From: Nymphaea colorata
Lineage: Eukaryota; Streptophyta; Magnoliopsida; Nymphaeales; Nymphaeaceae
Length of the DNA: 12,500 bases
NCBI RefSeq assembly: GCF_008831285.2
Contig: NW_022204862.1
Location: forward strand, 7,501-20,000
Direction of reading: 5' to 3'
The position numbers were made by a program, and so were the translations under genes. Below the pieces are notes generated by a model. The model had not been told where the DNA came from. It searched no databases and was given only the letters and a program-made list of their open reading frames with translations. Shown here in pieces: positions 1-7,200 of this stretch (the stretch's first letter is position 1; each line of letters begins with the position of its first letter).

Positions 1-630
<630 letters not shown>

Positions 631-882
631 TAGCGATCCTATCCTAACTTCCCAGGACCTTCTTGAGGCCTATTCTAAAAACCGAAAAACCTAGGTAATT
701 ACACAATGATCTACCCGGCCGGACAGGACCCCGGCGCAAAACCCAATAGGTAGGGAGATACACTTGTAGGTTACCCGAGTCCCAAATATTCCTAACTAAG
801 TCTGCCTACTACAAAAACACTAACAGGGTCGTGAGGCCTTTACAATTCGCGAGCGATACAAGAGAACACTCAATCTCACTCA

Positions 883-916
883 CAAACCACGCAAACCACA
901 CTAACGTACAAACCAC
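883..916 (-). terminator. GT-rich triple repeat, possible poly(A)-downstream element
   Basis: CAAACCAC occurs three times on the plus strand (883, 892, 909), so the element RNA reads GU-rich here (GTGGTTTG three times). About 110-150 nt upstream, near 1020-1055, the RNA is U-rich. GU- and U-rich stretches surround plant poly(A) sites, but no AATAAA was seen, so this is only a weak candidate for the end of R. The copy in the right LTR is at 10299-10332. Confidence 0.25.
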
Positions 917-1778
917 ACCCAACAGAAGTAAATAGGGGGTCTGGCTCCTTGTGGTCGTGTCTCGGGCACAGTGCCCTCGAGGTACCTCACGGGGGAGCTA
1001 GGCCGAAGCCAAGGCTAAAACAGAAATGCTGGAAATAAACTAATATGCTACCTACGACTGAAAGCAAATCCCGCCCGAAGCTACAAGGGGGATAGGAGAC
1101 GATACCGGCCAAGGATCGCCCTTGGCGTAGCCGGATAGGTCTCGGGGTGATGACCTGCCCCCGAGCACTGCAGCTCACAGAACAGGAAGACCGACTGAGG
1201 TGTGCCTCCACGTAGCCTGCTGCTCGGGCTGACCGCTGCCTGAAGACGCTGAAGGTAGGCCGCACGCTGGTGGACGGGTTGACTGCCGAGGTCTGGTCGC
1301 TGCTCGTTTACGGTGGCCGCTGCGCTGTTGCCGCGATGAATTCTGCGGTAGCAGCGCTAACGTCGAGCCAAGACCGCTGCTGACACTCGCTGGGCCTAGA
1401 GGCAGACGCGCGCCGGGAACGAGGACGCTGTCTCGAACTGCTACGGTCGTGCCGTCGAGGATGCCGGGAGCGATCGTCTGCTGTCTGGTCGAGGGTCGCC
1501 GATCAGGACGAGGTCGCCTGGCGTCTGCTGCCGATGTGCTGCTGCTGCACTGAAGAAGACGGAACAGGGCCGGAAGGGCCGCCTGGACTGCCGAGGGGGG
1601 CTGCTGTCACAGCGACAGCGCCTGCCTGCCTAACTCCGGAGTGTGGCTCGGCCACGGGCGCCGGTGGATGCCGACGAAGAGGCAGGGGCCGTTGTAAGGG
1701 CCGGCGAGCCGGCTGAACCTAATCCTAGCTAAGGCTGGGTTGGCTGGTTTCGGTTGGGCTCTACTAGGTGGTAGGTCT

Positions 1779-2084
1779 AGTCAAGCAGGTTCGGGTCAGG
1801 GTAGGCTCAGTCAAACAGGGTTTAGGTTCAGTCACGGGTTGACCTAGCTAATAGGTTGGTTCAGTAAGGGAGGTTAAGGTCGAGCCTAAGCTCACGGTGC
1901 TGGTCAAAGTTGACCAAGTGCGGAAGGTTCAACTAACTAGGTGGTTGACTAAATGGACCGAGTCAATGGGTCCGGGTCAAGTAGGTCAAGGGTCACTCGA
2001 GGTAGGCTCGAGTCGCTAAGGGAGGCTACCAACGAAGTGGGCTTGGTGGACTAGCTGACCTAGTTGACTAAGGCTAAGGGTCAA
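1779..2084. promoter_or_regulatory. W-box cluster, 11 TTGAC[C/T] motifs (left LTR)
   Basis: Counting both strands, TTGAC followed by C or T occurs 11 times: at 1779, 1809, 1839, 1902, 1910, 1945, 1961, 1975, 1984, 2064 and 2079. About 0.3 would be expected by chance in 306 bp of even composition. TTGACY is the W-box bound by WRKY factors. The stretch also repeats CTAGGT and AGGTTG-like words, so local tandem expansion may have produced the cluster. In the element's reading direction it lies about 1.8 kb after the predicted start site, inside the putative intron. Confidence 0.7.
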
Positions 2085-2196
2085 TGCCGATCTAGGTTGG
2101 CTCGGTAGAGGTTTAGCCTAGGTGCGGGTTCGGTGCAGGAGGTTGCCTAGTGGGTTCGGTTGACTGGGCTGGTCTTACCCAGGGAATGCACCGATG

Positions 2197-2212
2197 CTTG
2201 CCACGTGGCAAG
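2197..2212. promoter_or_regulatory. 16-bp palindrome with G-box (left LTR)
   Basis: CTTGCCACGTGGCAAG is a perfect palindrome whose centre is the G-box CACGTG (2202-2207), the binding core of bZIP and bHLH factors in plants. Its copy in the right LTR is at 11613-11628. Confidence 0.6.
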
Positions 2213-2382
2213 ACGGACGGACACGACAGAGAGAGCTAGAGAACGCTAGCTCTTAGGAATGGAGCTCGAATTCTCGCCTAAGGGTTAGGGAGAAATGCGA
2301 CAAGGAAGGAGAGGAGATTGGGGGCGAAGGGCCAGGTGGCGCTCTCGTGTGAGCTCGGATGAGGCTAAGGCTGAGATGGGGA

Positions 2383-2388
2383 CACGTG
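2383..2388. promoter_or_regulatory. G-box CACGTG (left LTR)
   Basis: Second of three CACGTG hexamers in 443 bp of the LTR. Its copy in the right LTR is at 11799-11804. Confidence 0.45.
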
Positions 2389-2636
2389 GACCAGATCTAC
2401 GGTGGAGGATTACTGCGGATCGGATCAAGAGGGAAAGGAGGAAACGGCTGAGGAAGAATAGGTAAGATGGCGCGAGGTGGAGGAGTTTCCTAAAACTAAG
2501 GAGGAAAGATCCAAGGAAATAGGAAAAGGGGATCTCGCAGGGCCTGGCTGGGGGACAAGTGGCGAGATGCGGGACCAAGGTGGGTAGCTGGCAGGTGAGG
2601 TGGCGAGTGAGGTGGCGGAGGGCTGGCTCGGATTGC

Positions 2637-2646
2637 GACACGTGTC
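2637..2646. promoter_or_regulatory. 10-bp palindrome with G-box (left LTR)
   Basis: GACACGTGTC is a perfect palindrome with CACGTG at 2639-2644. Its copy in the right LTR is at 12053-12062. Confidence 0.5.
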
Positions 2647-3625
2647 AAGATGAACGCGTGAGGATCCTTGCGAGTTAGGGTTGACGCGGTGGAGATGGCG
2701 AGGAGCTGGAAGGGGAGCGGCGGCTGCGAGATTGCTTCCTAATTCGGTGGAGCAGCTGATTGCGAGCTGATCCTGAATCGGGACAGATGGCAGCAGCTGG
2801 GACAAGGGCACAGATGGGCGGCTGGATGATGGACAGATGTCGAAATTAAAGGCTGAGATGAAACGGAGGTGGACTTGCCGGAAATGGCAGATGCGACGGA
2901 GGAGGAAGCTCCAATTCGCACCGGCGGCCTGAGCTAACGCTCGGAACTTAATTGACCGTAATACCCCTTTCAAAATTTTAGTTAAAACACTAGGGAAGAA
3001 GGGCAATTCGGTCCCTAACGCCGGAATCAATGGCGACCACCGGAATTAGCAGCGATGGCCGGATTCAAACAATTTTCCGGCGAGATTCTATCTCGAGATC
3101 CAGCCGACGGAACTCGCCCCTTTTTGATATTTAGAAAGCTCTTTTCTGGGCGATTCACGGGGATCACTCCTCTTCTTCAGATCTCGACCAGAGAGCGAGA
3201 TTTCTTAACTTTTGAGCCTCTGGTCCGACAGATCAAAAGGGAGAACAGGCCGCTAGAAATTGTAATTTTCTTATCGATTTGTCTTTCTAATCCGGCCAAC
3301 TGCCTACTAGGGATCAAACGTCTGATTTCAATCCCGCGACGCGATCTGCAATTTCTGATTAGAACAGAAAACGCCCAAATTCTGATTCCCCTCTTCGGGT
3401 ATGCCGAGGGAGGAACCGAGAGAAGACGCCCTGTGTTCTAAGGCAGAATGCAGCAATCGGGCAGCGAGAGAGAGATCGAAATTCGTCTCCTCTTCGGTGT
3501 CGAATTGAAGCCGGCGGTAGATCCGTCGCCTTCAATCTTCCCTATGCTGGAATCGGCCTCACAGTACCCTCGTGATCAGGGCAAAGGCACCGATTTCAGA
3601 ACTTTGAAAAAGCTCGAAAGGGGGT

Positions 3626-3632
3626 ACTTACG
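3626..3632 (-). other. Candidate splice donor in the LTR leader
   Basis: Minus strand reads CAC|GTAAGTACC with the intron G at 3631. GTAAGT matches the plant 5' splice consensus from +1 to +6. It follows an ATG-free, pyrimidine-rich stretch downstream of the TATA box. In the 5' LTR, the copy that would actually be used, the expected position is about 13047, outside the window. Confidence 0.5.
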
Positions 3633-3870
3633 TGACAAGGGAGGGATCGCCGCCGGTGGTGGAGATCCGCCGATGCCTTCTTCCTTATGCCTATGTCTCG
3701 GACGGCGGCTCTTCAAGGAATTTCTGGATTCGGAAGCGTCGTGGAGGTAGAGGACGCGAGGAGGGAGAAGACGCCTGGTTCTCGGGTTGAACAAGGTGGG
3801 AGACGAGAGGGGAGAAGCCTCGTGCGAGGAGAGAGAGAGTGCCACACCAAATACCAATCTTTGATTAATT
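3632..3870 (-). other. Putative first exon / untranslated leader within the LTR
   Basis: Downstream of the TATA box, the ~240 nt from about 3870 to 3632 on the minus strand contain no ATG at all (no CAT on the plus strand). They begin with a CT-rich run near 3830-3840, like many plant 5' untranslated regions. The frame readable here lacks an ATG start. The start point is estimated from the TATA position, not observed. Confidence 0.45.
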
Positions 3871-3900
3871 TTTCGATCCTTTCTACATTGAGTTTACAGA

Positions 3901-3907
3901 ATATATA
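3901..3907 (-). promoter_or_regulatory. TATA box of the LTR promoter
   Basis: Minus strand reads TATATAT within an A/T-rich local stretch. A start site about 30 nt downstream would fall near 3862-3876, just past a short upstream ATG-TAG (ATG at 3888-3886). I noticed no other TATA-like site in the rest of the LTR. This copy, in the 3' LTR, would drive read-out transcription toward the flank. Confidence 0.6.
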
Positions 3908-3974
3908 CTAAACATAATGCGAGCCCTAATTACATGTTAACCTAGCTCGCTACTTAGTCTAATGTCAAAAATGC

Positions 3975-3995
3975 GCAAGGCACAACCCGCCTTGC
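3975..3995. other. Perfect 7-bp hairpin in U3
   Basis: GCAAGGC (3975-3981) pairs with GCCTTGC (3989-3995) around ACAACCC. It lies between the TGACG pair and the TATA box. Confidence 0.5.
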
Positions 3996-4015
3996 TAGGT
4001 CTCTACTACAAAACT

Positions 4016-4040
4016 TGACGTCGACATGAAATAGATGACG
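4016..4040. promoter_or_regulatory. Pair of TGACG motifs (as-1-like) upstream of the TATA box
   Basis: TGACG occurs at 4016-4020 (within TGACGTC) and at 4036-4040 (TGACGCAAC), as a direct repeat 20 bp apart. TGACG pairs are the core of as-1 elements bound by TGA-type bZIP factors in plants, although the classical spacing is shorter (about 12 bp). They sit 109-139 bp upstream of the TATA box, a typical promoter distance. Confidence 0.45.
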
Positions 4041-4088
4041 CAACCTAAACCGGGCCTAGCGCCCAACTCAAAAATCGAAAGCTAAAGT

Positions 4089-4111
4089 CCCTAAGTCTTG
4101 TGGACTTAGGG
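4089..4111. other. Perfect 9-bp hairpin near the 3' LTR border
   Basis: CCCTAAGTC (4089-4097) pairs with GACTTAGGG (4103-4111) around the loop TTGTG. It lies about 100 bp downstream of the gag-pol stop, next to a second hairpin. It could mark the U3 start, or act in RNA 3' processing or dimerisation; the role is not known. Confidence 0.6.
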
Positions 4112-4121
4112 CGGGGACCTC

Positions 4122-4141
4122 GTGTGGGTTACCGCCCACAC
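4122..4141. other. Perfect 7-bp hairpin at the proposed LTR inner border
   Basis: GTGTGGG (4122-4128) pairs with CCCACAC (4135-4141) around TTACCG. On the minus strand this places TGTGGG, my preferred LTR start, inside a stem. A true polypurine tract beside it is weak (only GAAG), so the border remains uncertain. Confidence 0.5.
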
Positions 4142-4213
4142 TTCGGAAATTCGAGCATGGGTCAAGTCCGATTGGCTCGGACCTGAACCTAAGCCTCTCG
4201 GCTTTAGATAGGC
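4141..4213 (-). other. Short noncoding segment between gag-pol stop and 3' LTR
   Basis: The TGA stop is at 4216-4214. The following ~73 bp on the minus strand should hold the polypurine tract that primes plus-strand DNA. The only purine runs are short (GAGAGG near 4200; GAAG at 4144-4141). No canonical tract is visible here, which is why the LTR border is given with caution. Confidence 0.45.
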
Positions 4214-7200
4214 TCAAGCGTTCGGGGAATTTGGACTCACGCTCGGATTAACCTGATCAAGCTCGGTGAGCCTCGCAATAGGTTCTAGAACGTCTTGAGT
4301 TCCACCTGGTTTGAGCACTCTTTCGGACCTAGTTGCTCCTCCCACGCCGCCCGCTGCAACTGGCTCGAGTGCTGACTTAGCCTCGCTTGGACTTTCTTCG
4401 TGCTGCCTTAGCGCCTGTGTCCACAAATCCGAGGCCTTTCGTCTTGACCGACTGGTTTCGGCCTGATCACGCCGAGTTGGGTCTGGACCTACAAGTTGGT
4501 CCGTAACAGATTCCCCCTCCCTAGAATGCGCTTGTCCTCGAGCGCTAGAGGAGGGAAAGCGATGAGCCACTGACCCAAACTCTTCCCAAGAGGTTCCTCT
4601 GTCAGGTCCCTCCCATTCCACTAATACCTCATGCCGTGTTCTCCCTTGTCTTTGGACATATCTATGTTTGAGTATACGATAGGGAGTGGGCAAGTTGTCC
4701 TGTTCCGGTATCTGCTCGATCATTGTAGGAATATCACCATGATGAGGCTTGAGCCTGGTGATATGGAAAACTGGGTGCACCATTGCTTCCCGCGGAAGTC
4801 CCAGTCGATATGCTGCCTTTCCTACTTTTTGTAATACCGGAAACGGTCCATAATACCTTGGTAGTAGCTTAGAATAGGGTTGGCCCATTAACGATCGTTG
4901 TTTGAGGGGCAACCTCTTCAACCACACGTAATCACCCACTTCGAATTCTCGATCTTTTCGCCCTTTGTTGTAGACCTGTCTCATCCTGTTCTGGGCTTTG
5001 GCAATGTTTTGCTTGAGGGAGTCAAGGACTTCCTCACGGGTGCGTAGCTCGCAGTCTACATTGTCGTCGTCTGCTGTACCTCCTTCATATCTAGGGATAC
5101 TTGGAGGAGGGGTCCCATATACACCTTCAAAAGGCGTCATTCCTGTTGACGAATGTAAACTGGTGTTGTAAGACCACTCTGCCCAAGGTAAGAATTTTAC
5201 CCAAGTCTGTGGCCTTTCTCCTGCAAAACACCTCAAATAGGTTTCAAGAGATCGATTTACGATTTCGCTCTGCCCGTCTGTCTGTGGGTGATGGGCTGTA
5301 CTAAACTTGAGCGTTGTACCCATAAGCTTCATGTACTCCTGCCAAAATGCGCTAAGGAAAATTGAATCTCTGTCACATACGACTGATTGTGGCATTCCGT
5401 GGAGCTTTCCAACATACTCCTGGTACACGCTGGCCACCATTGGCCCTTGATACGACCTAGGCAAGGGAGCGAAGTGGCTGTACTTGGTCAGACGGTCCAC
5501 TACCACTAGCACAGCTTCCTTGCCTTCGGAGCGGGGCATGGCGTCAATAAAATCCATGGTCACATCGGTCCATGGTTTGGCTGGTATGGGGAGGGGAACT
5601 AAATGTCCTGGAGGTCTAATGGCCTCGTACTTTTCCCTCTGGCATACCAGGCAACTCCGGATGTACCTTTGTACCTCTGCCTTCATGCCACGCCACCAAA
5701 ATTGGGCTTTAATTCTGCTTAGGGTTTTAGAAACCCCCTCATGACCCGCGGCAGGGGTGTCATGGAAATGACGCAGGAGTTCCTGCTTAAGCCCAGACTC
5801 TGGAGGAACCACTGCTCGGTTCTTCCTATATAATAGATTCCCTCTGACGGTATAGAAGGGAATGGATCCTGGATGTTGTTCTGTTGATGCACGGACTAGC
5901 CTTAGGGACTGATCTGCTTGTTGTTCCTGGGCTAACCTATCCCAAACATCAGTTTCCACTACCGAAAGAGTCATGAACTGCTCAGTCAATCGAGAGAGAG
6001 AATCGGCCGCTGTATTTTCCGGACCCTTTTTGTACTCTATTTCGAAATCGTATCCCAGCAGCTTTGCTAACCAACGTTGTTGGGTAGGCGTGGATACTCT
6101 CTGCTTTAACATGTACTTTAGAGAATTTTGGTCCGTCTTAACTGTGAATCTACGCCCTATAAGGTAGGGCCGCCACTTTTCCACTGCCAACACTATCGCT
6201 AGTAGTTCTTTCTCATAAGTAGAGAGAGGCTTCGCTCTACTTGTGAGCGCCTTAGACATATAAGCGATAGGGTGGCCTCCTTGGCTGAGAACGGCCCCAA
6301 TTCCAACCTCACATGCGTCTGTCTCTATTGTGAACTGCTGGTTGAAATCCGGGAGTGTAAGAACGGGCGCAGACATAAGGGCAAGCTTTAACTTTTCAAA
6401 GGCTGCCCTAGCCTTATCCGACCACTGAAAGGCTCCTTTCTTGAGCATCTGGGTCAAAGGCTGTGCGATCAAACCATAACCTTGTATAAAACGCCTATAG
6501 TACCCAGTCAAACCGAGGAATCCGCGGAGTCCTTTCAAGTCCTTAGGCAGTGGCCATTTCTGCATGGCTTCTAATTTTTCGGGGTCTGCCCGAACCCCTT
6601 GTTGGCACACTATGTGCCCTAGATAACCAATAGAAGGTTGTCCAAAGCTGCATTTGGACATCTTGGCGTATAATTGGTTATCTCTCAGTACCTGAAGAGC
6701 AATAGCGAGATGCTTCTGATGTGATTCTTCAGACTGACTGTAAATTAAGATGTCATCAAAGAAAACTAAGATGAAATCGCGGAGGTAATGTCTGAAGACG
6801 TCGTTCATGCACCTCTGAAACGTTGCTGGTGCGTTAGTTAGACCAAATGGCATGACGAGGAACTCGTAGTGCCCGTCATGCGTCCTGAAAGCGGTCTTGT
6901 GGACGTCATCCTTGTACATACGAATTTGATGATAGCCGGCTCGTAAGTCGATCTTGGAGAAAATAGTTGCTCCGGCTAGTTCATCCAATAACTCATCAAT
7001 TACCGGTATGGGATGTCTATCCTTCACGGTGGCTTCATTCAGGGCGCGGTAATCTACACAGAAGCGCCAGGTGTTGTCTTTCTTCTTCACAAGTAGGACC
7101 GGTGAAGAGAAAGGGCTGCTACTTGGTTGCACAATGCCACTCTCCAACATTTCTTTAACCAGACGCTCGATTTCAGCCTTCTGGTTATATCCATACCTAT

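Noticed and set aside
883-916. CRISPR-like short repeats (CAAACCAC three times)
   Set aside because: Only three 8-bp copies with 1- and 9-bp gaps inside a plant LTR; simple AC-rich sequence.
987-1716. 92-codon minus frame and 60-codon plus frame in the LTR (and their copies at 10403-11132)
   Set aside because: Short, Cys/Arg- or Gly-rich composition from GC-rich CTGC-type sequence, with no domain or coding signature.
2425-3030. 201-codon minus-strand frame in the LTR, repeated at 11841-12446, and the overlapping 118-codon frame
   Set aside because: Pro/Ser-rich, low-complexity translation of a purine/pyrimidine-skewed region, with no recognisable domain. Its identity in both LTRs only reflects LTR identity.
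3830-3840. GAGAGAG run as a GAGA-type regulatory site or microsatellite
   Set aside because: Too short to be a microsatellite, and better explained as the CT-rich start of the predicted leader on the minus strand.
3055-3911. Plus-strand frames of 128, 100 and 74 codons
   Set aside because: They lie opposite the predicted LTR promoter and leader, overlap one another in different frames and show no recognisable protein family.
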